From contig JAVBYB010000118.1 in the NCBI GenBank assembly GCA_030824255.1, forward strand, positions 1-9,975: 9,975 bases of DNA, read 5' to 3'. This DNA is from a bacterium (lineage in GTDB: Bacteria; Pseudomonadota; Alphaproteobacteria; Caulobacterales; Hyphomonadaceae). This document shows, one piece after another, positions 1-5,920 of the stretch. A model generated the notes under the pieces. It made no database searches. It was not told the DNA's origin and saw only the letters and a program-made list of their open reading frames with translations. Position numbers and translations under genes: made by a program. How positions within the stretch are numbered: position 1 is the stretch's first letter; each line of letters starts with the position of its first letter.

Positions 1-928
1 TCAGGCGCATACGCTTGCTGGTCTGGGCGCCTTCGGGAATCGACACGCGCATTTTGCCGCCATCGATCGTCGGCATCTCGATCTCGCCGCCCAGCGCCGC
101 TGTAACCATTGGCACTGGCGTGCGCGCAAACAGCGTCTGGCCATCACGCTCGAAGATGTCGTGCTCACGCACGGTGACGAATATGTAGAGGTCGCCCTTC
201 GGTCCGTTGCGCATGCCGGGCTCGCCTTCGCCTGCGAGGCGGATGCGTTGGCCATCCTCGATGCCGGCGGGAATGTTCACCGACAGAGTCCGGTCCTTGC
301 GGATGGCGCCACGGCCGCCGCACTGGCGGCACGGCGTCTTGATCACCTGGCCCGATCCCTGGCAGCGGCTGCAGGTCCGCTCCATGGTGAAGAAGCCCTG
401 GCTCACACGAACGCGGCCATGGCCTTGGCAGGTCGTGCAGGTTTCAGGCTGCGTGCCGGGCTCTGCGCCATTTCCGTTGCAGGGCGCGCAAGCCTCGGTG
501 GTCGGAACATTGATCTCAGCTTGCTTGCCGTTGAAGGCTTCCTCGAGGCTGATCTCATAATCGTAGCGCAGGTCAGCGCCACGCGCCGGTCCGCCGCGAC
601 CTTGCTGGCGCTGGCCGCCAAAGAATTCTGAGAACACATCGCCGAACACATCACGGAAGATGTCTTCAGGGCGCCCATGGGGCGAACCGCCGCCTGCGCC
701 GCCATTCGGACCGGTCTTTCCGAACCGGTCGTACATCTGGCGCTTCTGGGGATCGGACAGCGTCTCATATGCCTCCGACATTTCCTTGAATTTTGCCTCG
801 GAGTCCTGGCACCCCGGATTGCGATCGGGGTGATACTCCATCGCCTTCTTGCGGAAGGCCGATTTGAGGACTTTCTCGTCCGCATCCTTGGCCACGCCAA
901 GAACATCATAAAAAGAGCGCTCGCTCAT
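1..928 (-). CDS. dnaJ: Chaperone protein DnaJ (Hsp40), partial: C-terminus lies outside the window
   Basis: Cytosolic co-chaperone that delivers unfolded clients to DnaK and stimulates its ATPase. 309 complete codons are visible, against about 370-390 for the family, so roughly the last 70 residues are off the left edge. The order is canonical. The J-domain covers residues about 3-70 with HPD at 33-35. A Gly/Phe-rich linker follows at about 71-118. The zinc region has four CxxCxGxG motifs: CAPCNGNG (147-154), CTTCQGHG (164-171), CSRCQGSG (186-193) and CRQCGGRG (200-207). The C-terminal substrate-binding region starts near 212 and is cut shortly after [13 protein letters not shown]. The ATG at 926-928 gives [12 protein letters not shown], the standard J-domain beginning. 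The Shine-Dalgarno sequence is weak (GGTTCGG-like), which suggests dependence on translation or transcription from dnaK, 178 nt upstream. Identification is secure. Confidence 0.97.
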   Translation of the reverse strand, partial: MSERSFYDVLGVAKDADEKVLKSAFRKKAMEYHPDRNPGCQDSEAKFKEMSEAYETLSDPQKRQMYDRFGKTGPNGGAGGGSPHGRPEDIFRDVFGDVFSEFFGGQRQQGRGGPARGADLRYDYEISLEEAFNGKQAEINVPTTEACAPCNGNGAEPGTQPETCTTCQGHGRVRVSQGFFTMERTCSRCQGSGQVIKTPCRQCGGRGAIRKDRTLSVNIPAGIEDGQRIRLAGEGEPGMRNGPKGDLYIFVTVREHDIFERDGQTLFARTPVPMVTAALGGEIEMPTIDGGKMRVSIPEGAQTSKRMRL

Positions 929-1022
929 CGTGACGACCGAACCATAATCAGGATGCTCATTCCGTTCGCCTTGCAGTTAACGGTTTATTGCAGGTGAACC
1001 TTAGCAACCGCTGAAAGTAGAT

Positions 1023-1067
1023 GGGCCATGACTCTTGGGGATTAAAGCCCCCACAAGATCATGGCCC
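1023..1067 (-). terminator. Long interrupted hairpin in the dnaK-dnaJ spacer (attenuator/terminator or processing site)
   Basis: GGGCCATGA (1023-1031) is perfectly complementary to TCATGGCCC (1059-1067), giving a 9-bp outer stem. Inside it CTTG/CAAG (1034-1037 with 1054-1057) and GGG/CCC continue the stem with a mismatch and a bulged A, and an A/T-rich loop closes it. It lies about 40 nt after the dnaK stop and about 95 nt before dnaJ. Read on the minus strand it is followed by ATCTACTTTC, a poor U-tract, so complete termination is unlikely. Partial termination or a stability/processing element is more plausible. The structure is seen directly; the role is inferred. Confidence 0.6.
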
Positions 1068-1106
1068 GTCCAATTCTTCATCAGCTTGACAGCGTCTGAT
1101 CAGCTA

Positions 1107-3026
1107 TCAGGCGCTTTTCTTGTCGTCGTCGACCTCTTCGAAGTCCGCATCGACGACATCATCACCGCCTGACGACCTTGCGGAACCCGCAGCGTCATCT
1201 CCCGCGCCTTCAGCCGACTGTCCCTTGGCGTAGATTTCTTCGCCCATCTTCATGGCGACGCCGGCCAATGCTTGGCTCTTCGCCTTGATGGCTCCGGCGT
1301 CGTCCTTCTCGAGCGCGCCCTTGAGGTCGGCGACGGCTGCCTCGATCTCACCCTTCAGCTGCGGGCTAATCGCGCCGCCGTGTTCGGCCAGCTGTTTCTC
1401 GGTTGCGTGCACTAGACCTTCGGCCTGGTTTTTCGTTTCCACAGCTTCGCGGCGGACTTTGTCGGCGGCAGCGTTTGCTTCGGCGTCCTTCACCATCTGC
1501 TGGATTTCGGCCTCGGTTAGACCGCCATTCGACTGGATGGTGATCTTCTGTTCCTTGTTCGTCGCCTTGTCCTTGGCGGACACGTTGACGATGCCGTTCG
1601 CGTCGATGTCGAAGGTCACTTCGACTTGCGGCACGCCGCGCGGAGCAGGGGGGATGCCTTCAAGGTTGAAGTTGCCCATCAGCTTGTTGTCGGCAGCCAT
1701 CTCGCGTTCGCCTTGCAGCACGCGGATGGTCACAGCTGACTGGTTGTCGTCGGCGGTCGAGAAGACCTGGCTCTTCTTGGTCGGGATGGTCGTGTTGCGG
1801 TCGATGAGGCGCGTGAATACGCCGCCCAGCGTTTCGATGCCGAGCGACAGCGGGGTCACGTCCAGCAGTACAACGTCTTTGACGTCGCCCTGCAGAACGC
1901 CGCCCTGGATGGCCGCGCCGACGGCGACGACTTCGTCCGGGTTGACGCCCTTGTGCGGCTCCTTGCCGAAGAAGGCCTTCACGGCTTCCTGCACTTTCGG
2001 CATGCGCGTCATGCCCCCGACGAGAATGATCTCATCGATCTGGCTGACTGACTTGCCGGCGTCAGCAAGCGCCTTTTTGCACGGTTCCATCGTGCGCTTC
2101 ACGAGATCCTCGACGAGGCTTTCGAGCTTCGCGCGGGTGAGCTTCATGTTGAGGTGGACCGGGCCAGACGGACCGGCAGTGATGTAAGGCTCGGTGATGT
2201 CGACCTGAGATACCGTCGACAGTTCCTTTTTCACTTCCTCGGCTTTGGAGCGCACGCGCTGCAGCGCCATAAGGTCTTTCTTGAGGTCGATGCCGTTCTG
2301 CTTCTGGAATTCGTCGCAGATGTAATCGACCAGACGGTTGTCGAAGTCTTCACCGCCCAGGAATGTATCGCCATTGGTGGACAGCACTTCGAACACGCCA
2401 TCGCCGATCTCAAGGACCGAGACGTCGAACGTGCCGCCGCCGAGGTCGTAGACGGCGATGACCTTGCCGGTGTCTTTCTTCTCAAGGCCGTAGGCGAGCG
2501 CGGCTGCAGTCGGCTCGTTGATGATGCGGAGAACTTCAAGACCCGCGACCCGGCCGGCATCCTTGGTCGCCTGGCGCTGGGCGTCGTTGAAGTAAGCGGG
2601 AACCGTGATGACCGCCTGCGTCACCTTCTCGCCGAGATAAGCCTCGGCGGTTTCCTTCATCTTGCCGAGGATGAAGGCGGAAATCTCTTGCGGGGAATAG
2701 GCGCGGTCGCGACCTTGAACCCAGGCATCGCCGTTGGGGCCTTTCACGATCTCATAGGCCACAAGGTCCTTGTCCTTGTTGACCATCGGATCTTCGTAAT
2801 TGCGCCCGATCAGGCGCTTGATGGCGGAGTAGGTGAAACGTGGGTTCACCGTGGCCTGGCGTTTGGCGATGACGCCAACCAGGCGCTGGCCTGAATCCTG
2901 GAACGCAACCACGGAGGGGGTCGTTCGCGCGCCCTCGGTGTTCTCGATCACCCGTGCCTGTCCGCCATCCATGACGGCCACGCAGGAGTTGGTCGTCCCC
3001 AGATCGATGCCGATGATCTTAGCCAT
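1107..3026 (-). CDS. dnaK: Chaperone protein DnaK (Hsp70)
   Basis: Cytosolic ATP-dependent chaperone that binds exposed hydrophobic segments, working with DnaJ (next gene) and GrpE (not in this window). It is full length at 639 residues, close to the family norm. The nucleotide-binding domain has phosphate loop 1, GIDLGTTNS (6-14), phosphate loop 2, [10 protein letters not shown] (194-203, including Thr199), and the adenosine-site motif [10 protein letters not shown] (334-343). The hydrophobic interdomain linker [12 protein letters not shown] is at 385-396. The beta-sandwich substrate-binding domain (about 397-505) is followed by the helical lid and a disordered tail ending [14 protein letters not shown], typical of bacterial DnaK. 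The start is fixed by [10 protein letters not shown] and an AAAGGACG Shine-Dalgarno (complement of 3035-3042) about 9 nt upstream. An RpoH-type promoter lies at 3164-3191. Long open frames opposite this gene are codon-bias shadows. Confidence 0.99.
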   Translation of the reverse strand: MAKIIGIDLGTTNSCVAVMDGGQARVIENTEGARTTPSVVAFQDSGQRLVGVIAKRQATVNPRFTYSAIKRLIGRNYEDPMVNKDKDLVAYEIVKGPNGDAWVQGRDRAYSPQEISAFILGKMKETAEAYLGEKVTQAVITVPAYFNDAQRQATKDAGRVAGLEVLRIINEPTAAALAYGLEKKDTGKVIAVYDLGGGTFDVSVLEIGDGVFEVLSTNGDTFLGGEDFDNRLVDYICDEFQKQNGIDLKKDLMALQRVRSKAEEVKKELSTVSQVDITEPYITAGPSGPVHLNMKLTRAKLESLVEDLVKRTMEPCKKALADAGKSVSQIDEIILVGGMTRMPKVQEAVKAFFGKEPHKGVNPDEVVAVGAAIQGGVLQGDVKDVVLLDVTPLSLGIETLGGVFTRLIDRNTTIPTKKSQVFSTADDNQSAVTIRVLQGEREMAADNKLMGNFNLEGIPPAPRGVPQVEVTFDIDANGIVNVSAKDKATNKEQKITIQSNGGLTEAEIQQMVKDAEANAAADKVRREAVETKNQAEGLVHATEKQLAEHGGAISPQLKGEIEAAVADLKGALEKDDAGAIKAKSQALAGVAMKMGEEIYAKGQSAEGAGDDAAGSARSSGGDDVVDADFEEVDDDKKSA

Positions 3027-3124
3027 TCTACAAACGTCCTTTCTGCGGCGGCCGCCCCACCCTCGGTTCTGGGCCTGACTAGCAGCACCCCGGTCTGGGC
3101 GACCCCATGATCTTGGTCTTTGAT

Positions 3125-3154
3125 CCCGCGCAGGAACACAAATGTGTCTGCGGG
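3125..3154 (-). other. Hairpin at the very 5' end of the dnaK leader
   Basis: The segment folds as CCCG + CAG + ACAC pairing with GTGT + CTG + CGGG, with two 2-nt bulges and a 4-nt loop. It starts only a few nucleotides after the start site predicted from the RpoH promoter. GGGGTC (3158-3163) and GACCCC (3101-3106) could add a long-range outer stem, although the predicted start falls inside that arm. A 5'-terminal hairpin can stabilise mRNA. A temperature-sensing role is speculative, because the hairpin is about 100 nt from the dnaK ribosome-binding site. Confidence 0.45.
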
Positions 3155-3163
3155 CTGGGGGTC

Positions 3164-3191
3164 ATATGGGAACTGGCAGTTCAGGCTCAAG
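3164..3191 (-). promoter_or_regulatory. Sigma-32 (RpoH) heat-shock promoter of dnaK-dnaJ
   Basis: Read on the minus strand, the -35 element CTTGAGC (CTTG at 3188-3191) is separated by 14 nt from the -10 element CCCATAT (3164-3170). This matches the known RpoH pattern CTTGAAA-N13-15-CCCCATNT closely and is in the right place and orientation. The predicted start is around 3157-3159, giving a leader of about 130 nt before the dnaK ATG. A second vegetative promoter, known for dnaK in some alphaproteobacteria, was not evident. Confidence 0.8.
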
Positions 3192-3200
3192 AGATATCTG

Positions 3201-3362
3201 TCACATGCTCGCGGCGCAGCCGTGTGAACGGCGGGCGTCGCGAATGCGTTGTGCGCCTTCATCCGTCGGATAGCGTCCGCGTTCAAGCAGGCCCAACTGA
3301 TATTCCTCGTAAGAAAGGCCCGATTCTTCGGCCTTCCGGACCTGCGGCACTCTTGTGCTCAC
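3201..3362 (-). CDS. Possible small hypothetical protein (53 aa) upstream of dnaK
   Basis: Not recognised. An open frame starts GTG AGC ACA (codon 3360-3362) and ends TGA at 3201-3203, encoding a 53-residue charged, Arg/Glu-rich protein. The middle reads ESGLSYEEYQLGLLERGRYP, which looks protein-like: an amphipathic helix, then a basic C-terminus with one Cys. About 64% of third positions are G or C, neither clearly coding nor noncoding. Against it, no good Shine-Dalgarno precedes this GTG or the alternative GTG at 3348-3350, and an in-frame stop lies 36 nt further upstream, so it cannot be extended to an ATG. The stop is only 10 nt from the dnaK -35 element. It could be a genuine small protein, a decayed gene remnant or chance. 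A weak -10-like TATGAT lies at 3442-3447 (minus strand). Confidence 0.4.
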   Translation of the reverse strand: MSTRVPQVRKAEESGLSYEEYQLGLLERGRYPTDEGAQRIRDARRSHGCAASM

Positions 3363-3580
3363 ATTTGACGGCGCGAAAAAGGCCTTCGGGAGCCATCAAA
3401 TCTGTCGCGGTCGTTCCCTCGGTGTTCTCCCCGAGCGGTAAATCATATGGCTTTAAAGCGGCGAAACCCGTTCTCGTCCGCGGAGTGCAACAAACAATGC
3501 CGCCCGAAATGGGGGCGACTGGCCGCTGGCCGATTGTCCATCACAGATGCTCCGCATCCTGACGGGCTTTGCTGAATGTT
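3363..3580. other. Intergenic stretch with no supported gene
   Basis: Between the possible small ORF and the terminator-like hairpin of the serine hydrolase gene I see no convincing coding sequence. Short minus-strand frames (for example 3443-3541, 32 codons starting MDNRPAASR, and a 37-codon frame starting MAPEGLFRAV) lack family-like features. The only local signals are a -10-like TATGAT at 3442-3447 (minus) without a matching -35, and small dyads such as GATGC-TCC-GCATC (3546-3558). It may hold an upstream dnaK regulatory region. Confidence 0.5.
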
Positions 3581-3583
3581 AAA

Positions 3584-3617
3584 GCAGGCAGGCCCGACTT
3601 TGCGCCGGGCCTGCTGC
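3584..3617 (-). terminator. Rho-independent-like terminator of the serine hydrolase gene
   Basis: On the minus strand GCAGCAGGCCCGG and CGGGCCTGCCTGC form a G/C-rich stem of about 12 bp with one bulged C, closed by a short loop containing GCAAAGT. A short T-run follows, TTTAACATT (complement of 3575-3583). It lies about 20 nt beyond the hydrolase stop codon and should insulate that gene from the dnaK promoter region. The short U-tract makes efficiency uncertain. Confidence 0.75.
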
Positions 3618-3638
3618 ATTTCACCGCCAGACGGATGC

Positions 3639-4967
3639 CTACTGGGCCGATCCTGACGCCGGCCCCGACGTAGCCGCCGGCGCGTAACCGCCATAGACCC
3701 ATTGTGCGTGCAGTGGACGGAAGTCGGCTGAGGCTTCGTTGTTCTGCATCATGAAGATGGTGGTGATGTCGTTTACCGGATCGACCCACATATTCGTGCC
3801 GGCGTAGCCCGACCACGTAAAATACTTGCCCTTGGAGGCATCCGCCGGATCGATCGGAATAAGGCCGAAGCCCAGGCCAAACCCTGCGCCCGGCAGCGCA
3901 TCATAGAACCAGGTCGAGCGATCAACGCCGGTCGCAATCTCGTCAACCAGCATCGCATCCAGCGTCTCGGGCTTGATGATCGTGACCCCGCGATACGACC
4001 CCTTGCCGCGCAGCATCTCGGTAAAGCGGAAATAGTCTTCCGTGGTCGAGTTGAGGCCGCCGCCGCCCGAAAGCATGGGCGCCTTGGTCATCGGCGTGGA
4101 CAGTGGCGCAATCGTTGTCGGCGGCTCGGCAAGTCGGCTGAACTCATCGGCTTCCAGATAGAAGTGCGTGTCGTTCATCCCGAGCGGGGTGAAGATTTTT
4201 TCATTCAGCAGCACGTCCAGTGTCTTGCCCGACGCAACTTCGATCACTGCGCCCAGCACGTCGGTCGAACGCGAATAGCGCCAGGCCGAGCCCGGATCGA
4301 AGGCGAGGGGAAGCGCGGCGAAAGCCTTGGAAAGCTCCAGCGCGGAGATGTCGTAGCGGACGTCGCCAGCCGCCATGTACATCTTGCCGAGCTCGCTCTC
4401 GGGATCGAAAACACCATAAATCAGGCCTGATTTATGCGAAAGTAGATCGCGCACGGTGATCTCGCGCGCCGCCGGACGCGTCTCGCCCTTGCCAACCAGC
4501 ACTTTCGGATTGGCGAACTCGGGAATGTATTTCGAGATCGGATCCTCGAGGCTGATCTTGCCTTCCTCGACGAGCTGCATCGTCGCTACCGAGACGATCG
4601 GCTTGGACATCGAATAGATGCGGAAGATAGTCTCCGGTGTCACTGGATCGGCATCGCCCGGCCCTTCCGTACCAACGGCGGTGATGTTCACCACCTGGCC
4701 GCCTTTGGCGACGAGAAACAGGCCGCCAGGAATTTTGCCGGCCTTGATGCCAGCCTCGATGTCGGCTCTTGCCTGCTCGAACGCCGCTGCGTTGAAACCC
4801 AGCGTTGCCGGGTCAGTCGCCATGGTGAGCGATGTCAGGTTCGGGTCGGCGACGGCAGGCTTCGGCGCCTCTGCGACCTCGGCCGGGGTCGTTGCTTCCG
4901 GCGCGCAGGCCGCGACGAAAGCAAGTATCGCGGTCGATGCCGCAGCAAGCATTAGGTGTTTCATCAT
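3639..4967 (-). CDS. Lipoprotein serine hydrolase, beta-lactamase (class C)/family VIII esterase fold
   Basis: Probable envelope-anchored hydrolase of the beta-lactamase/D-alanyl-D-alanine carboxypeptidase/esterase superfamily; the substrate cannot be read from sequence. 442 residues from the chosen start. A lipoprotein signal peptide covers 1-20 with lipobox VAAC and Cys21, followed by an Ala/Pro/Glu-rich linker (about 22-45). The catalytic SxxK is S119-M-S-K122, after FRIY. The second motif tyrosine is Y231 in WRYSRS. The third motif is W385-S-G387, as in esterase-like members, instead of the KTG of true beta-lactamases. This favours an esterase or peptidase-like activity over antibiotic resistance. 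ATG at 4965-4967 is chosen because GGGAGCG (complement of 4971-4977) lies just upstream and it yields a clean signal peptide. The next codon is also ATG (4962-4964). An upstream in-frame ATG at 5009 would add 14 polar residues before the signal. It looks monocistronic, with a terminator-like hairpin downstream. Confidence 0.9.
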   Translation of the reverse strand: MMKHLMLAAASTAILAFVAACAPEATTPAEVAEAPKPAVADPNLTSLTMATDPATLGFNAAAFEQARADIEAGIKAGKIPGGLFLVAKGGQVVNITAVGTEGPGDADPVTPETIFRIYSMSKPIVSVATMQLVEEGKISLEDPISKYIPEFANPKVLVGKGETRPAAREITVRDLLSHKSGLIYGVFDPESELGKMYMAAGDVRYDISALELSKAFAALPLAFDPGSAWRYSRSTDVLGAVIEVASGKTLDVLLNEKIFTPLGMNDTHFYLEADEFSRLAEPPTTIAPLSTPMTKAPMLSGGGGLNSTTEDYFRFTEMLRGKGSYRGVTIIKPETLDAMLVDEIATGVDRSTWFYDALPGAGFGLGFGLIPIDPADASKGKYFTWSGYAGTNMWVDPVNDITTIFMMQNNEASADFRPLHAQWVYGGYAPAATSGPASGSAQ

Positions 4968-5073
4968 GTGCGCTCCCGATGGTTCCCTTGGCGCGAAGGG
5001 GTAGCGCATGCACGCGATGTGAAAAAGACTGCCGCCGGGTCAGAAAGTACGAAGAAAGAACGCTGGACACATT

Positions 5074-5104
5074 CTGATCGAGCGCCTATACGCCCCTCGA
5101 TCAG
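5074..5104 (+). other. Leader hairpin 1 upstream of rimP
   Basis: CTGATCGAG (5074-5082) and CTCGATCAG (5096-5104) form a perfect 9-bp stem with a 13-nt loop containing TATA. It lies in the divergent region between the serine hydrolase gene and rimP, directly followed by two more hairpins. It could be part of the rimP mRNA leader, or a palindromic protein-binding site. No clear sigma-70 promoter could be placed upstream by eye. Confidence 0.55.
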
Positions 5105-5114
5105 TTCTCCACAT

Positions 5115-5155
5115 CGCAGCGGCCGCCCTGGGAACTGGGCGGCCGCTGCGCATTT
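5115..5155 (+). terminator. Terminator-like 14-bp hairpin in the rimP leader (possible attenuator)
   Basis: CGCAGCGGCCGCCC (5115-5128) pairs without mismatch with GGGCGGCCGCTGCG (5137-5150) around an 8-nt loop TGGGAACT, followed on the plus strand by CATTT. The genes on either side are transcribed away from this region, so there is no upstream gene for it to terminate. That suggests control of the rimP-nusA-infB transcript itself, or the end of a short RNA starting after about 5010. The U-tract is short. On the minus strand no T-run follows. Confidence 0.65.
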
Positions 5156-5176
5156 GGGCCCCGGTTTTCGGGGTCC
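5156..5176 (+). other. Leader hairpin 3 upstream of rimP
   Basis: GGGCCCCG (5156-5163) pairs with CGGGGTCC (5169-5176), 8 bp including one G-U, around loop GTTTT. It ends 8 nt before the GAGG Shine-Dalgarno of rimP (5185-5188), so it could stack near the ribosome-binding site without covering it. Confidence 0.5.
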
Positions 5177-5198
5177 GTCACGCCGAGGTTCTTGGCCC

Positions 5199-5915
5199 AT
5201 GCGGGCGCAAAGCGAGCTTGAAATCCGCCTTCTCGACATGATCGAGCCCGTAGCTGCTGGCCTGGGCCTGGAGATCGTGCGCGTGCGCGTGACTGGCTCG
5301 CAGACGCCGACGTTGCAGATCATGGCGGAGCGCCCGGACGGCACAATGACCGTGGCGCGTTGCGCCAAACTCTCGCGTGCATTGTCGCCGCTGCTGGATG
5401 AGCAGGACCCGATTTCCGGCGAGTATGCGCTTGAGGTTTCGTCGCCTGGCATTGATCGCCCGCTGACGCGCCTCGGCGACTTCGCCAAATGGCTGGGTCA
5501 CGAAATCCGGGTCGAGCTCACTTATGCCAACGCCGAAGGTCGCAAGCGCTTCAACGGCTGGATTCAGAGCGAAATCGACGGCGTTGTTACGCTGCAGCTG
5601 AAGGATGGCGGCGATGCCATCATCCCGGTTAACGACATGAGCCGGGCCGTCATGGTGCTGACCGACAAGCTGATCCAGGAAGCGCGCGCGAAGGGTCTGG
5701 CGGCTGCTGAGGTCGATGTCGATGGCGATGAAGACGGCGACGACGCTGGCGATGAGGACGCTTTCGAAGCGTTGTCGGATGCATCCGATGATGCCGAAGA
5801 GGACTTCGACGATGTCGAGGTTGATGACGAGGAAGCTTTAGAAGACGTGCTGGGCGACGAGGATGATCTCGACGACGGCGATGCCGACGCAGAAGACGAA
5901 GACAAGAGGAATTAG
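5199..5915 (+). CDS. rimP: Ribosome maturation factor RimP with a long acidic C-terminal tail
   Basis: Assists 30S subunit assembly in the cytoplasm. 238 residues. The N-terminal domain (about 5-90) carries the conserved SSPGIDRPL (81-89). The SH3-like C-terminal domain (about 91-165) includes RKRFNGWI and IIPVNDMSRA. Most RimP proteins end near residue 150-200. Here residues 171-235 are an extra tail in which 39 of 65 residues are Asp or Glu, ending DEDKRN. The start is the ATG at 5199-5201 because RAQSELEIRLLDMIEP matches the usual N-terminus and GAGG (5185-5188) lies 10 nt upstream. The open frame extends back to 4956, but that would add 81 unrelated residues across the leader hairpins. 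First gene of the rimP-nusA-ylxR-infB operon; nusA follows after 5 nt. Confidence 0.96.
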   Translation: MRAQSELEIRLLDMIEPVAAGLGLEIVRVRVTGSQTPTLQIMAERPDGTMTVARCAKLSRALSPLLDEQDPISGEYALEVSSPGIDRPLTRLGDFAKWLGHEIRVELTYANAEGRKRFNGWIQSEIDGVVTLQLKDGGDAIIPVNDMSRAVMVLTDKLIQEARAKGLAAAEVDVDGDEDGDDAGDEDAFEALSDASDDAEEDFDDVEVDDEEALEDVLGDEDDLDDGDADAEDEDKRN

Positions 5916-5920
5916 GGCAA

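Noticed and set aside
1252..2894. Two long plus-strand open frames (311 and 246 codons) opposite dnaK
   Set aside because: They are antisense to a clearly conserved DnaK and arise from its G/C-rich codon bias; no family-like motifs and no credible start signals.
3107..3562. Plus-strand open frame of 151 codons across the dnaK upstream region
   Set aside because: It runs through the dnaK leader, RpoH promoter and opposite the small ORF; the translation shows no domain-like pattern.
3443..3694. Minus-strand frame of 83 codons between the serine hydrolase and the small ORF
   Set aside because: It overlaps the end of the hydrolase gene in another frame and crosses its terminator-like hairpin; Arg-rich shadow composition.
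4968..5009. 14-residue N-terminal extension of the serine hydrolase
   Set aside because: It would put polar residues before a textbook lipoprotein signal; GGGAGCG supports the ATG at 4965-4967 instead.
4956..5198. 81-residue N-terminal extension of RimP
   Set aside because: The extension is not RimP-like, overlaps the serine hydrolase start on the other strand and spans the leader hairpins; the ATG at 5199 has a Shine-Dalgarno and the family N-terminus.
5010..5198. tRNA (metY-like) or other known RNA gene before rimP, as in E. coli
   Set aside because: No cloverleaf, no T-arm consensus GGTTCGA and no CCA end; only simple hairpins are present.
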